33,776 bases of DNA from Streptomyces benahoarensis (GCF_007280575.1 NZ_VKJP01000030.1:1-33776); one strand, 5' to 3'. Positions 17,522 to 28,307 are shown, counted from the first letter of the stretch. The notes: generated by a model not told the origin, from the sequence alone. A program made the numbers and translations.

Positions 17522-18250
17522 ATGACAGTCGCCCCGTATCCCTATCCGACACAGGCCGTTGTCCTGGCCGGTGGCCAGGGCTCGCGCCTGCGGCCGTTCA
17601 CCGATGACCGGCCCAAGCCGATGGTCGAGATTCCCGGCACGGGAACCCCGATCATCGGCCATCAGCTCACCTGGCTCGCCTCCGAGGGCGTCACCGACGC
17701 GGTGGTCTCCTGCGGCCACCTCGCCCACGTCCTTCAGGAGTGGCTGGCCGGGGCCGAACTCCCGTTGAACGTCACGACCGTCGTCGAGACCGAACCCCTC
17801 GGCCGCGGCGGCGGCCTCAAGTACGCGGCGGCGTCCCTGCCCCGCCCGGACGAGCCCTGGTACGCCACCAACGGCGACATCTGGACCCGTTTCCCGCTCA
17901 CCGAGATGGCCGCCTTCCACCTCGAACGCGGCGCCGAGGCCACCTTGGCGCTGGCCCGGCCGCGGATCCCCTGGGGCGTCGTGGAGACCGACGAGTTCGG
18001 TCATGTCCTCGACTTCATCGAGGCGCCGCCGTCGCCGTACCTCATCAACGCCGGCGTGTACGTCTTCTCCGCCGCCTTCACCGCGCTGCTGCCGGACCGC
18101 GGCGACCATGAACGCACCACCTTCCCCCGGCTCGCCCGCGAGCGGCGGCTCGCCGGTTACCCCCTCCCACACGGCTCCTACTGGCGCGCCATCGACACCA
18201 CCAAGGACCTCGCCGAGGCCGCCAAGGAGCTGGGTGCCACGAAGAGTTGA
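17522..18250 (+). CDS. Sugar-phosphate nucleotidyltransferase-like protein
   Basis: The 242-residue protein has the NTP_transferase signature LAGGQGSRLRPFTDDRPKPM (15-34), including the conserved Gly-rich loop and catalytic Arg/Lys. A metal-binding aspartate lies in ATNGDIW, and a later substrate loop reads FIEAPPSPYLINAGVYVF. Such enzymes couple a sugar-1-phosphate to a nucleotide. It has only the catalytic domain and no left-handed beta-helix, so it resembles the N-terminal part of GDP-mannose or glucose-1-phosphate nucleotidyltransferases. The specific sugar cannot be assigned. ATG 17522 is chosen; a GTG three codons earlier is possible. Confidence 0.9.
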   Translation: MTVAPYPYPTQAVVLAGGQGSRLRPFTDDRPKPMVEIPGTGTPIIGHQLTWLASEGVTDAVVSCGHLAHVLQEWLAGAELPLNVTTVVETEPLGRGGGLKYAAASLPRPDEPWYATNGDIWTRFPLTEMAAFHLERGAEATLALARPRIPWGVVETDEFGHVLDFIEAPPSPYLINAGVYVFSAAFTALLPDRGDHERTTFPRLARERRLAGYPLPHGSYWRAIDTTKDLAEAAKELGATKS

Positions 18251-18340
18251 GCGCGGCCGGTTTGCCGGAACGGCAAATCCGTGTACGGGCCGCCGGGCGG
18301 GTGCCGCATCCTGGCGCGACCGACGCCCCCGGGAGGACCG

Positions 18341-19330
18341 ATGCCGCAGCCCGCACCGTCACCGCAGTGGACCCACCACCTGGTGGACACCCCCGGCGGC
18401 CGTCTCCATCTTGTCGAGCAGGGTGACGGCCCGCTCGTCCTCCTCCTGCACGGCTTCCCGGAGTCCTGGTACTCCTGGCGTCACCAACTCCCGGCGCTCG
18501 CCGCGGCGGGCTACCGCGCCGCCGCCCTCGACCTGCGCGGCTACGGCCGCTCCGTCCGGCCCGCCGCCGTCGAGGCGTACGACATGGCGGCGCACGTCGC
18601 CGACAACGCCGCCGTGATCCGCGCCCTCGGCGCCCGCGACGCGGTCCTCGTCGGCCACGACTGGGGCTCCCCGATCGCCGCGCACACCGCGCTGCTGCGG
18701 CCCGATGTCTGCTCCGCCGTGGCCCTGCTGAGCGTCCCGTACGCGCCGCGCGGGCCCGTCCGGCCGTCCGACGCCTTCGCGGCGCTCGGCGGCGACGAGG
18801 AGTTCTACGTCCGCCATTTCCAGGAACCGGGCCGCGCCGAGGCGGAGATCGAGCCGGACGTCCGCTCCTGGCTCGCCGGTTTCTACGCCTCACTCTCCGG
18901 CGACACCATGCCGCCGACCGGCTCCACCGGCCACTTCTTCGTCCCCGAGGGCGGCCGCCTCAGCGACCGCTTCGTCCGCGACCGCACCCCGGCCTGGCTG
19001 GACGAGGCCGCCCTCGACTTCTACGCCGCGGAGTTCACGCGTACGGGACTGACCGGCGCGCTGAACCGCTACCGCAACGCCGACCGCGACTGGACGGCCA
19101 CCGCCGGCCTGGACGGCGCACCGATCCCCCAGCCTTCGCTCTTCATCGGCGGCACCCGCGACGCCTCCACGACCTGGCTCGCCGACGCCATCGCCGCGTT
19201 CCCCACCACGCTGCCGGGCCTCGCCGCCGCACACCTCCTGGACGGCTGCGGCCACTGGGTCCAGCAGGAGCGTCCGGACGAGGTCAACCGCCTCCTCATC
19301 GACTGGCTACGGGGGCTGCCCGACGTCTGA
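18341..19330 (+). CDS. Alpha/beta hydrolase, epoxide-hydrolase-like
   Basis: The 329-residue protein has an oxyanion-hole HGFPE (37-41), nucleophile D107 in GHDWGS, and a late charge-relay segment GGTRDAST and GCGHWVQQE supplying Asp and His. An aspartate nucleophile plus HGFPE and a cap rich in Tyr/Phe (FYASLSG, FYAAEFTR) points to epoxide hydrolases or haloalkane-dehalogenase relatives. Natural substrate unknown; cytoplasmic. ATG 18341 has GGGAGGA just upstream. It is 90 bp downstream of the nucleotidyltransferase gene and convergent with the DoxX gene. Confidence 0.92.
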   Translation: MPQPAPSPQWTHHLVDTPGGRLHLVEQGDGPLVLLLHGFPESWYSWRHQLPALAAAGYRAAALDLRGYGRSVRPAAVEAYDMAAHVADNAAVIRALGARDAVLVGHDWGSPIAAHTALLRPDVCSAVALLSVPYAPRGPVRPSDAFAALGGDEEFYVRHFQEPGRAEAEIEPDVRSWLAGFYASLSGDTMPPTGSTGHFFVPEGGRLSDRFVRDRTPAWLDEAALDFYAAEFTRTGLTGALNRYRNADRDWTATAGLDGAPIPQPSLFIGGTRDASTTWLADAIAAFPTTLPGLAAAHLLDGCGHWVQQERPDEVNRLLIDWLRGLPDV

Positions 19331-19427
19331 CGGGGCCTGCGCGCCACCGGACCGGCGGCAGGGCCCGCAGCCCCACGGGCCTGCCGCCGGGCGGTACCGG
19401 CCCGCCACCGGAGGGCCCGGCCCGCCA

Positions 19428-19552
19428 CCCGACGGTTCCGCTCGTCTCCCGACGGTTCCGCTCGTCTCCCGACGGTTCCGCTCGTCTCCCGACGGTTCCG
19501 CTCGTCTCCCGACGGTTCCGCTCGTCTCCCGACGGTTCCGCTCGTCTCCCGA
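19428..19552. repeat. Perfect 20-bp tandem repeat (five full units plus partial ends)
   Basis: CTCGTCTCCCGACGGTTCCG is repeated without a single change at 19441-19540, with a partial unit before and after. The absence of variation implies recent or ongoing expansion. It lies between convergent genes and next to a strong hairpin (19558-19600). There are no spacers, so it is not a CRISPR array. Confidence 0.95.
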
Positions 19553-19557
19553 TACGG

Positions 19558-19600
19558 AACGGCCCCCGCGGACGGAAACGTTCCGTACGCGGGGGCCGTT
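19558..19600. terminator. Bidirectional terminator-like hairpin
   Basis: AACGGCCCCCGCG (19558-19570) pairs perfectly with CGCGGGGGCCGTT (19588-19600). The loop itself contains an ACGGAA/TTCCGT inner stem. It sits between the convergent hydrolase and DoxX genes and could stop both transcripts. Confidence 0.75.
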
Positions 19601-19641
19601 CGTACGCTGCCCGGCGGGTCGCCGGTCGGGCCCTACGGGGA

Positions 19642-21267
19642 TCAGCCCAGAAGGCCGCCCAGGGTCCCGGTGTGGTCCTTCGGCTTGCCGTCGGACGAGC
19701 CGGAGCCGTCGTCGCCCGAGCCGGTGGTCCCGCCGCCCGTGCCGCCGGACGTCTGCGCCGGGGTCGGCGCCGGAGCCCGGGTCGAGGCGGACTGCTGCGG
19801 AGCGCCGGTCGTGGCGGCCGCGCCGGGCTGGCGGCCGGTGCCGCTGGTCGCCCCGGCCGTCGGGGAGCTGCTGCCCGCGGGCGAGGACGGCGCACCCGTC
19901 GGACCCGCGGTGTGCGCGGCACCCGGGGTCGGCGTGCCGGGCCGCTGCGGGGCGGCGGTCCGGGTCTGCTGCGGGCGGGTCGCCTGCCGGTGCGGGCTGG
20001 GCAGCGGCCGACCGGGCAGGTTGTTGATCGCCGGCTCGCCGGGCCGCGGCACGGACGTCACCGTCGCCGACCGTACGGCGCCGCCGAGCACCGAGCCGAT
20101 CAGCAGCGTCAGCCCGGCGATCACCGCGGTCATCGCGGCGCCGCGGCGCAGCACCCGCCGCCGCAGGTCGATGACGTCGACGCGGGGGCCGAGCTGCCGC
20201 CACGCCTCGCCGGCCAGCCGGGCGTCGAGGGAGTACACCGGGGCACCCGCGATGACCAGCGGGCTCCAGGCGGCCAGGTAGATGATGTCGGGCGCGTCGT
20301 ACGCCGGGATGCTGTGCCAGGTGACGGTCATCAGCAGCACCGCGGAGAGCAGCGCGCCGACCGACGCGGCGAGCCGCTGCCACAGCCCGCAGATGGTCAG
20401 CACACCGACGACGACCTGGAGGAACGCGACGGTGAGCCCGGAGCCCACCGGGTGCGCCAGCGCGAAGTCGCGCAGCGGGACGGCCAGCGCCCACGGCTCC
20501 AGCGACGACAGCCACTTCACCATCGAACCGCGCTCGCCGCCGTCGAAGTAGACGGGGTCGCAGAGCTTTCCCATGCCCGCGTAGATCGAGATCAGGCCGA
20601 GGAAGATGCGCAGCGGCAGCAGGACGACGCCGAGGTTCATCCGGCGGCCCGGGTAGTACGCGTGGCGGACGCTGTCGCCGCCCCGGCGCCGCCCGGAGGC
20701 GTCGTACCTCTCCCGCGCCTCGAAGCGGTCCGCGTCGCCGTCGCCCGCGTACGCGTCGTCGTACGCGGCATCGCGCCCGCTCCTGAACGCCTCCCGGTCG
20801 GCGCCGTACGGGTCGTACGGGCCGGGCCGCACCGGGCGCAGCAGCGCGGTGTCGGCGTCGGTGGGGCCGCGCTGGCCGATGACGGTGGGGCCGGTGTCGG
20901 CGGCCACCCGCGGCAGGATCTGCGTCGCCGCGACGTCGTCGCCCTCGTCGGTGTCCAGGCCGATGCCGGAGGTGCGGACGGCGCGCAGGAGCTGGGTGGT
21001 GGCGCCGGACGAGCCGCCCGGATCGGTGCGGCCGCTCCACACCACGGGCGCCCGGCGGCCGCCCCGCGCGCCGAGGACGGGAGCGCGGGCCGCGGCCCTG
21101 ACCCGGCCCACCACGGGGGCAGCGAGTTGTACGCGGAAGCTGGCGTGGTTGACGATGACCTGCGCGGGATCGCACGGCACCTTGACCGAGCTCAGCGGCG
21201 GCTCGTCATCGAAGCCCGGCGAGCGTCCCCCCGTAGGCATGCGGGGTGTTCTGGTGTCCACGCACAT
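19642..21267 (-). CDS. DoxX-family membrane protein with long disordered N- and C-terminal regions
   Basis: In this 541-residue protein, residues about 1-207 are charged, low-complexity and probably cytoplasmic. The DoxX core (about 208-330) starts at RRMNLGVVLLPLRIFLGLIS and has four helices, including the family's IYAGMGKLCDP. A further helix (about 374-394) and a Pro/Thr/Ser/Gly-rich tail (about 400-541) follow. DoxX relatives take part in membrane redox and thiosulfate/quinone chemistry, but the role of these large actinobacterial versions is unknown. The start is uncertain: ATG 21267, GTG 21261 or ATG 21240. It is the last gene of the minus-strand run rlmB-DoxX. Confidence 0.85.
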   Translation of the reverse strand: MCVDTRTPRMPTGGRSPGFDDEPPLSSVKVPCDPAQVIVNHASFRVQLAAPVVGRVRAAARAPVLGARGGRRAPVVWSGRTDPGGSSGATTQLLRAVRTSGIGLDTDEGDDVAATQILPRVAADTGPTVIGQRGPTDADTALLRPVRPGPYDPYGADREAFRSGRDAAYDDAYAGDGDADRFEARERYDASGRRRGGDSVRHAYYPGRRMNLGVVLLPLRIFLGLISIYAGMGKLCDPVYFDGGERGSMVKWLSSLEPWALAVPLRDFALAHPVGSGLTVAFLQVVVGVLTICGLWQRLAASVGALLSAVLLMTVTWHSIPAYDAPDIIYLAAWSPLVIAGAPVYSLDARLAGEAWRQLGPRVDVIDLRRRVLRRGAAMTAVIAGLTLLIGSVLGGAVRSATVTSVPRPGEPAINNLPGRPLPSPHRQATRPQQTRTAAPQRPGTPTPGAAHTAGPTGAPSSPAGSSSPTAGATSGTGRQPGAAATTGAPQQSASTRAPAPTPAQTSGGTGGGTTGSGDDGSGSSDGKPKDHTGTLGGLLG

Positions 21268-21441
21268 CTAACCGAGTGACGAGCGGTTAAGACACTGCCT
21301 TGACCTGGCCGATCTGTCCGAGACCCGTCAAAAAATCACAGGATCGCCGGAAGTCGCACGGAGCGTCACGCCCTGCCCTGCGGCTCTGTGCGGCCGGACC
21401 GTCGGGCACCGGGCTGTGGCCCGGCGCCCGACGGTGCGCGC

Positions 21442-22398
21442 TCAGCCGCGGCGGCGGGCCGCCTCCCACAGGACGACGCCGGCGGCGACACCGGCGTTCA
21501 GCGACTCCGCGCCGCCCGGCATCGGGATCCGCACCCGCACGTCGCAGGTCTCGCCGACCAGCCGCGACAGGCCCTTGCCCTCGCTGCCGACGACGATCAC
21601 GACCGGGCCGTCCAGCGCCTCGACGTCCTGGAGCTCCATCTCGCCGTCGGCGGCCAGCCCGACGACCATGAGACCGGCCTTCTGGTACTGCTCCAGCGTC
21701 CGGGTCAGGTTGGTGGCGCGGGCGACCGGCGTACGGGCCGCGGTGCCCGCCGAGGTCTTCCACGCACCGGCGGTCATCCCGGCCGCGCGGCGCTCCGGCA
21801 CGACCACGCCGTGACCGCCGAACGCGCAGACGGAGCGGACGACCGCGCCGAGGTTGCGCGGGTCGGTGACGCCGTCGAGCGCCACGATCAGCGGCTCCTC
21901 GCCGTCGTCGAACGCGGCGGCCGCCAGGTCCTCGGGGTGCGCGTAGTCGTACGGCGGCACCTGCAGGACCAGGCCCTGGTGGTTGAGGCCGTTGGTCATC
22001 CGGTCCAGCTCGGGGCGGGGCGCCTCCATCAGGTTGATGTCGCCGCGCTGCGTGGCGAGCTGCAACGCCTCGCGGACCCGCTCGTCGGAGTCGATGAACT
22101 GCTGGATGTAGAGGGTGGTCGCGGGGACGCCGTCGCGCAGCGCCTCGAAGACCGGGTTACGGCCGACGACCAGCTCGGCCGTGCCCTTCGCGCCCCCGCG
22201 CCGCGGGGCGGGACGGCGCGCGGCCACCTGCTTCGCCTTGGCGTTGGCGACTCGGTTCTTGACATGTCCCTTGCGGGCGGAGGCGGGCGGGGTCGGTCCC
22301 TTGCCTTCGAGGCCCCGGCGCCGCTGGCCGCCGCTGCCGACCTGCGCGCCCTTCTTGTTGGACGTGCGGCGGTTCCTGCGCTGGCTGTTGCCGGCCAT
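21442..22398 (-). CDS. rlmB: 23S rRNA (guanosine-2'-O)-methyltransferase RlmB
   Basis: This 318-residue SpoU-type (SPOUT) methyltransferase has a basic N-terminal extension (1-75), a substrate-binding L30e-like domain starting at [15 protein letters not shown], and SPOUT motifs [21 protein letters not shown] and [15 protein letters not shown] that form the trefoil knot and SAM site. The family methylates G2251 in the peptidyl-transferase region of 23S rRNA. ATG 22398. Downstream of cysS by 184 bp, an arrangement usual for actinobacteria. Confidence 0.96.
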   Translation of the reverse strand: MAGNSQRRNRRTSNKKGAQVGSGGQRRRGLEGKGPTPPASARKGHVKNRVANAKAKQVAARRPAPRRGGAKGTAELVVGRNPVFEALRDGVPATTLYIQQFIDSDERVREALQLATQRGDINLMEAPRPELDRMTNGLNHQGLVLQVPPYDYAHPEDLAAAAFDDGEEPLIVALDGVTDPRNLGAVVRSVCAFGGHGVVVPERRAAGMTAGAWKTSAGTAARTPVARATNLTRTLEQYQKAGLMVVGLAADGEMELQDVEALDGPVVIVVGSEGKGLSRLVGETCDVRVRIPMPGGAESLNAGVAAGVVLWEAARRRG

Positions 22399-22582
22399 GG
22401 GTCACCCGTTTCTTCACTGCTCTCGACGTCTCGCGACGTGGAGTGGATACGTACGTATGGATTGAGTGTCGCCTGCGGCCGCCGGGGAGGGCGAATCCGG
22501 ACGGCGGCCGGGCCACGGCGACGGTGCCGCCGTGGCGCGCGACGAGGTCAGGGCAGCGCGGCGGTGCGGTGCCCGGGGGCGG

Positions 22583-23977
<1,395 letters not shown>

Positions 23978-24174
23978 GGAACCAGGGTAGTCGGAACGAG
24001 GGAGTGCCCCGTGCCCCCTGGGGCCACGGTTTCCGAAGCGTGACGCTCGCCCGTTTCGAACCGGATGTGAGGGTGCGTGCCCGGTGCCGCGCACGCGGTC
24101 CGGCACCCCGGATTCCGCGCCCGGACGCAGCCGCCCCGCGATCACCCCTCGACGGCGGCGCGCCCGCCGTCCGC

Positions 24175-24579
24175 TCAGATCCGGCCCACCACTTTGCGCG
24201 GCGTGATCCGTACGACCACCTGATCGCCGCTGTCCGCCATACCGGGACGGAAGTCGGCGTAGTCCTGTCCGGTGTACTTCTGCGACAGCTCGTCCATCAG
24301 CTCCCGGCCGCCCTCGGTGGTGAGCGTGGCCGTGCCGCGTATCTCCGCGTAGAGATAGGGGGCGTCGGGCGGCTGGACGAGGACGCCGATGCGGGGGTCG
24401 CGCCGGAGGTTCTCGGTCTTGCGCCGGCCGAGCGTCGTGAAGATCAGCAGCTCCTCGCCGTCCCGCTTCACCCAGACCGGGGAGAGCTGCGGACTGCCGT
24501 CCGGCTGGATCGTCGCCACGGTCACGAAGACCGGGGTGTCGAGAAGCCTCTTCAGATCGTCGGAAAGGGCGGTCGTCAC
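24175..24579 (-). CDS. PPOX-class F420-dependent oxidoreductase-like protein
   Basis: The 134-residue split-beta-barrel protein has a typical opening (LLDTPVFVTVATIQPDGSPQ), then SPVWVKRDGEELLIFTT and GRRKTENLRRDPRIGVLV, the pattern of F420/FMN-binding PPOX enzymes. These reduce small substrates such as biliverdin or unsaturated compounds with F420H2. The exact reaction is unknown. The start is GTG 24579 with AGGAAGGA about 6 nt upstream. Confidence 0.93.
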   Translation of the reverse strand: MTTALSDDLKRLLDTPVFVTVATIQPDGSPQLSPVWVKRDGEELLIFTTLGRRKTENLRRDPRIGVLVQPPDAPYLYAEIRGTATLTTEGGRELMDELSQKYTGQDYADFRPGMADSGDQVVVRITPRKVVGRI

Positions 24580-24801
24580 GAGGGATCCTTCCTGGGAATC
24601 GGGCCGGTCGCGGACACTCCGTTCCTTCCCCAACTCCCCGCCGCCGAACGGCATTCCCGCCGTTGTCAGGGATTTGCCGGGGCTCCCCGTAGGGGCCGCG
24701 CCCAGCCCTCTGCGGGAAGACCCCGGTGTACGTCCCCTACGAGCTCACACCGCTCGCGGCCCGGTCGTTCGCGGACCGGACCACTCCGACCGCCCGCAGC
24801 C

Positions 24802-25341
24802 TCACGCCGTGCGGACCACCAGCGCCGTCGCCACCGCCGCGAGGCCCTCCGCGCGGCCGGTGAGGCCGAGGCCGTCCGACGTCGTGCCGGACACCGAGAC
24901 CGGCGCCCCGACGGCGGCGGACAGCGCCCGCTGCGCCTCGTCCCGCCGCTTGCCGATCTTCGGCCGTACGCCGATGACCTGCACGGAGACGTTGCCGATG
25001 GCGAACCCTTCGGCCCGTACGATGCGCGCCGCCTCGGCCAGCAGGGTCACGCCGGAGGCGCCGGACCACTCGGGGCGGTCGGTACCGAAGTGCGCGCCGA
25101 GGTCGCCGACCCCGGCGGCGGAGAACAGCGCGTCGCAGGCGGCGTGCGCGGCCACATCGCCGTCGCTGTGCCCGGCGAGGCCGTACTCGGCGCCCTCCCA
25201 GAGCAGCCCGGCGCACCACAGCTCCCGCCCCCGCTCGAAGGCGTGGACGTCGGTGCCGATCCCGACGAGCGGCATCCCGGGCAGCCCCACGGCGCCCCCC
25301 GCCTCCGGCCCGGACTGCCCGACCGGCTCAGACATACCCAT
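24802..25341 (-). CDS. ispF: 2-C-methyl-D-erythritol 2,4-cyclodiphosphate synthase IspF
   Basis: The 179-residue enzyme has metal ligands in GTDVHAF and [11 protein letters not shown], a LGAHFGTD segment, and the C-terminal [14 protein letters not shown] signature. It forms the cyclic diphosphate of the MEP isoprenoid pathway as a homotrimer. The ATG at 25341 is set by AGGAGGG 6 nt upstream; its start overlaps the ispD end by 14 nt, so the two are translationally coupled. A 222-bp gap with no clear feature separates it from the PPOX gene. Confidence 0.97.
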   Translation of the reverse strand: MGMSEPVGQSGPEAGGAVGLPGMPLVGIGTDVHAFERGRELWCAGLLWEGAEYGLAGHSDGDVAAHAACDALFSAAGVGDLGAHFGTDRPEWSGASGVTLLAEAARIVRAEGFAIGNVSVQVIGVRPKIGKRRDEAQRALSAAVGAPVSVSGTTSDGLGLTGRAEGLAAVATALVVRTA

Positions 25342-26071
25342 CAGTGGCCCTCCTACGGGCGAGTACGGCCTCGGCCAGGACGAGGTCCAGCGGCCGGGTC
25401 ACCTTGAACGCTTCCTCATGGCCGGGGACGACGACGACCGGGGCCCCGAGCCGTTCCACCAGGCCCGCGTCGTCGGTGGCGCCCTCGCCCTCGACGACCG
25501 TGTCGTGCGCCTTGAGCAGGGTCTCCCGGTCGAAACCCTGCGGCGTCTGGACCGCGCGCAGCAGCGCCCGCTCCGGGGTGCCGGTCACCGGTTCCGCCTC
25601 GCCCCGGGGGCGCGGTTCGACCTGCTTGACGGTGTCGGCGAGCGGCAGCGCCGGGACGACCGCCGGGGCGCCGGAGCGGACGGTGGCGATCACCGCGTCG
25701 ACGGTGTCGACGGGCACCAGCGGCCGCGCCGCGTCGTGCACGAGGACCACGTCGATGCCGTCGGGCAGCGCGTCGAGCCCGCGGCGCACCGACTCCTGCC
25801 GAGTCTCACCGCCGGGCACCACCAGCAGCTCGGTGCGGCCGAAGGAGTGCTCGTCGAGGAGGGTACGCACCTCGGGCGCGCCGTCCGGCGGCGCGACCAC
25901 GACGACGAGGGAGACAGCGCGGGACGCGGCCATCGCGCGGACCGCGTGGACCAGCATCGGGGTGCCGCCGAGGGTGCGCAGCGCCTTGGGGGCGCCGGGT
26001 CCGAGGCGGACGCCGCGACCGGCCGCGGGGATCACCGCGGCAGTACGGATCGGACGGGAGGGATCTGGCAT
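25328..26071 (-). CDS. ispD: 2-C-methyl-D-erythritol 4-phosphate cytidylyltransferase IspD
   Basis: The 247-residue enzyme has the nucleotide-binding [10 protein letters not shown] loop (15-24), a PKALRTLGG segment, [11 protein letters not shown], and the late [11 protein letters not shown] and [13 protein letters not shown] motifs of IspD. It makes CDP-methylerythritol in the MEP pathway, upstream of IspF by two steps. ATG 26071. It heads the ispDF pair, with carD 356 bp upstream on the same strand, an order conserved in actinobacteria. Confidence 0.97.
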   Translation of the reverse strand: MPDPSRPIRTAAVIPAAGRGVRLGPGAPKALRTLGGTPMLVHAVRAMAASRAVSLVVVVAPPDGAPEVRTLLDEHSFGRTELLVVPGGETRQESVRRGLDALPDGIDVVLVHDAARPLVPVDTVDAVIATVRSGAPAVVPALPLADTVKQVEPRPRGEAEPVTGTPERALLRAVQTPQGFDRETLLKAHDTVVEGEGATDDAGLVERLGAPVVVVPGHEEAFKVTRPLDLVLAEAVLARRRATDGYV

Positions 26072-26427
26072 CGAGGGCTCCGGAGTCCGGGAGGTCCCGG
26101 AATTGGGGCAGACAGGTTTGTTGTCGCGGCCGACGTGGGTATGGCCTCACCGTGCCGGGCGCCACGCCTCAACCGCCCCTTCCGTGACAGTGGTCGAGGC
26201 AGTGGCCCGAGCCCGGCGCACCACTTCGCCGCCCGGCTGGCGCCAAAGCCCCGGGACCGGCCGCGCGGGCGCAGATATGCCGCAGCGCCCGGCAACAGAT
26301 CCTGGGATCGTCATCGGGCACCGCGGCATCACTGCGTGCTCTTCACTGCGGCGCGTCCTCCACGCCGCTCACCACGCCGGTCCGTCCGTGTCGTCGCACG
26401 GAGCGCTGCGGCGCGGTCTGCGCGTCG
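26072..26427. other. Intergenic stretch between carD and ispD, no gene seen
   Basis: About 356 bp. No convincing start/Shine-Dalgarno or domain in any frame and no strong hairpin was identified. It may contain the ispDF promoter, but no clear -10/-35 pair stands out. Confidence 0.45.
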
Positions 26428-26910
26428 TCAGGACGCGAGGACCTCGTCGAGCAGGGCCTCGGCCTTGTCTTCGTTGGTGTTCTCCGCGAGGGCGAGTTCG
26501 CTCACCAGGATCTGGCGGGCCTTGGCGAGCATGCGCTTCTCACCGGCGGACAGTCCGCGCTCACGCTCCCGGCGCCAGAGATCGCGCACCACTTCGGCGA
26601 CCTTGATCACGTCACCGGAGGCGAGCTTCTCAAGATTCGCCTTGTAACGACGGGACCAGTTCGTCGGCTCTTCGGCGTACGGTGCGCGGAGCACCTCGAA
26701 GACCCGGTCCAGCCCGTCCTGGCCGACCACGTCGCGCACACCGACAAACTCCGCATTGTCCGCCGGTACACGAACCGTCAGATCACCCTGGGCGACCTTC
26801 AGCACCAAGTAGGTCTTGTCCACGCCTTTGATCTGGCGAGTTTCGATGGCCTCGATCAGCGCGGCCCCGTGATGGGGATAGACCACGGTGTCGCCAACCT
26901 TGAACGTCAT
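26428..26910 (-). CDS. carD: CarD-family RNA-polymerase-binding transcription regulator
   Basis: The 160-residue protein has an N-terminal Tudor-like RNAP beta-lobe-interacting domain (about 1-60: [34 protein letters not shown]) and a C-terminal helical DNA-binding domain (about 65-160: [17 protein letters not shown], a tryptophan at about 116 in [10 protein letters not shown]). In actinobacteria CarD stabilises open complexes at promoters, especially those for rRNA. ATG 26910 with GGAAGG upstream. A promoter-like pair lies at 26939-26967. Confidence 0.96.
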   Translation of the reverse strand: MTFKVGDTVVYPHHGAALIEAIETRQIKGVDKTYLVLKVAQGDLTVRVPADNAEFVGVRDVVGQDGLDRVFEVLRAPYAEEPTNWSRRYKANLEKLASGDVIKVAEVVRDLWRRERERGLSAGEKRMLAKARQILVSELALAENTNEDKAEALLDEVLAS

Positions 26911-26938
26911 GTGACAGGTACCCCTTCCGTGGCTATCC

Positions 26939-26967
26939 ATGCTAACACGGGAACGGACCGTTCTGAA
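26939..26967 (-). promoter_or_regulatory. Candidate HrdB-type promoter of carD
   Basis: Minus-strand TTCAGA (-35, 26962-26967) and TAGCAT (-10, 26939-26944) are exactly 17 bp apart. The predicted start would leave a leader of about 20-25 nt before ATG 26910. A GAACGG-A-CCGTTC dyad (26951-26963) lies in the spacer. Confidence 0.55.
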
Positions 26968-27611
26968 TGGCGTTTTCGCAGGTCAGGGCACATCTCGGGG
27001 CTTGACAACAACGGCCGCCCCGTGCTGCGCAGGGGGTCGGAATGCGGGTATCCGCAGGTGAGAGGCGCTTCTTCAGTGGACGGAAACATGCCCGCAACGC
27101 GCCCTGAAGCCCTCGCCGGAGAGGGCGAAAGGCCCGCTTTGCACCGATCCGTATGAGCGACTTCCGCTACTCCGTTCGATCTCCGTCGACCTCTCGGACG
27201 GGTTTCTGGAATTGATCACCTTCCGGTGTACCGACCCGGTGATCAATTCTGTGGGCGGACGGTTTTCCCGGCGAATACTTCTTTCGTAGGGGAACGGCAC
27301 GGAATCCGGCCGCCCGGACGCGGTAACACGCTCTCCGCGCATATTCCCGTCACGAACCATGCGCCGTCACACCTCGCCGGAGACACATCCTGAGGGGACG
27401 CTTCCGGCCCGTCGGGGCGGCTCGTGATCGCGCTGGGGGCGGGTCGGGTGCGGCGGCGCGAAGACGGCTCGGTAACCTAGCGGCGCTGACACACCCTTAG
27501 GGCGGCTTTACGTATGCGTCGACCGTGACGCGTACGCTGCGCCGCCCAGCCGTCCACCCGCGACCGGACGCCGTTCGGCCGCCGAAGATCGTCCAAGGAG
27601 ATGCCGCCGCC
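26968..27611. other. Long intergenic region between divergent carD and lipoprotein genes
   Basis: About 640 bp without a convincing gene and visibly richer in A/T than its surroundings. Its main feature is the long dyad at 27209-27249. AAGGAG at 27595-27600 is the Shine-Dalgarno of the lipoprotein gene. TTGACA at 27003-27008 has no matching -10. Confidence 0.5.
27209..27249. promoter_or_regulatory. Long AT-rich dyad, perfect 12-bp arms
   Basis: GAATTGATCACC (27209-27220) and GGTGATCAATTC (27238-27249) are perfectly complementary. The 17-bp centre contains a smaller CGGT/ACCG dyad. There is no T-run, the arms are AT-rich for this genome, and the element lies far from any stop codon, so an operator or structured RNA is more likely than a terminator. 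Confidence 0.6.
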
Positions 27612-28286
27612 GTGAGCCGCAGCCTTCGACGCGGCGTCCTCGCCGCCACCGTCCTTACGCTCTCCATCGCCTCGCTCTCCGCGTGCGGCGCCGGGAACAA
27701 CGCCCAGACACTGGAGGTCGAGCCGGACAACGCCGAGACCTCCGTCGGTGACATCAAGGTCCAGAACGCGAATGTGATCACCCAGCCCGACCTGAAGGCC
27801 AAGGGCCCGGCCGTGGTCACCGCGACGCTGTTCAACAACGGCACCAAGGACCAGAAGCTCGACTCCGTCACCCTCCCCGGCACCGGCCAGAGCGCCGAGC
27901 TCAGCCCGGCGAAGGGCGCCAAGGGCCCCCTGACGGTGCCCGCCGGTGGCTACCTGGTGCTCGGTGGCAAGGGCAACGCGTCGGCGGTCCTGGCCAGCGG
28001 CCGGGAGGCCGCGCAGGATGGCAACGCGCAGCCGGTCACCTTCACCTTCAGCAGCACCGGCAAGGTCCGGATCCCGGCGCTGGTCGTGCCCGCGCACAGC
28101 TACTTCAAGGACTTCGGCCCCGAGATCGTCCCGCAGCCCGGTGTGACGCCGACCGAGTCCGGCCAGCCCTCCGAGAGCGGCAAGCCCTCGGAGTCGGGCA
28201 AGCCGTCGGAGTCCGGGAAGCCCTCCGAGTCGGGTAAGCCCGGCGAGCCCGCCGGGAACGGCGAGGCGGTGCACTCCGGCCACTGA
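27612..28286 (+). CDS. Lipoprotein with DUF461-like domain and PSESGK tail repeats
   Basis: The 224-residue protein has a twin-Arg-free signal peptide (about 1-24) ending in lipobox LSAC, so it should be lipid-anchored outside the membrane. A beta-rich domain (about 30-178) resembles the PCu(A)C/DUF461 type seen in actinobacterial lipoproteins, but no clear His/Met metal-binding motif is evident. The tail (about 185-224) repeats PSESGK four times, likely a flexible cell-wall spacer. The start is GTG 27612, with AAGGAG 11 nt upstream. It is followed by a strong terminator at 28308-28350. Confidence 0.87.
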   Translation: MSRSLRRGVLAATVLTLSIASLSACGAGNNAQTLEVEPDNAETSVGDIKVQNANVITQPDLKAKGPAVVTATLFNNGTKDQKLDSVTLPGTGQSAELSPAKGAKGPLTVPAGGYLVLGGKGNASAVLASGREAAQDGNAQPVTFTFSSTGKVRIPALVVPAHSYFKDFGPEIVPQPGVTPTESGQPSESGKPSESGKPSESGKPSESGKPGEPAGNGEAVHSGH

Positions 28287-28307
28287 GCCACCGCTCTCCG
28301 CAGCAAC

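Noticed and set aside
19428..19552. CRISPR array
   Set aside because: The repeats are directly tandem with no spacers, and there are no cas genes.
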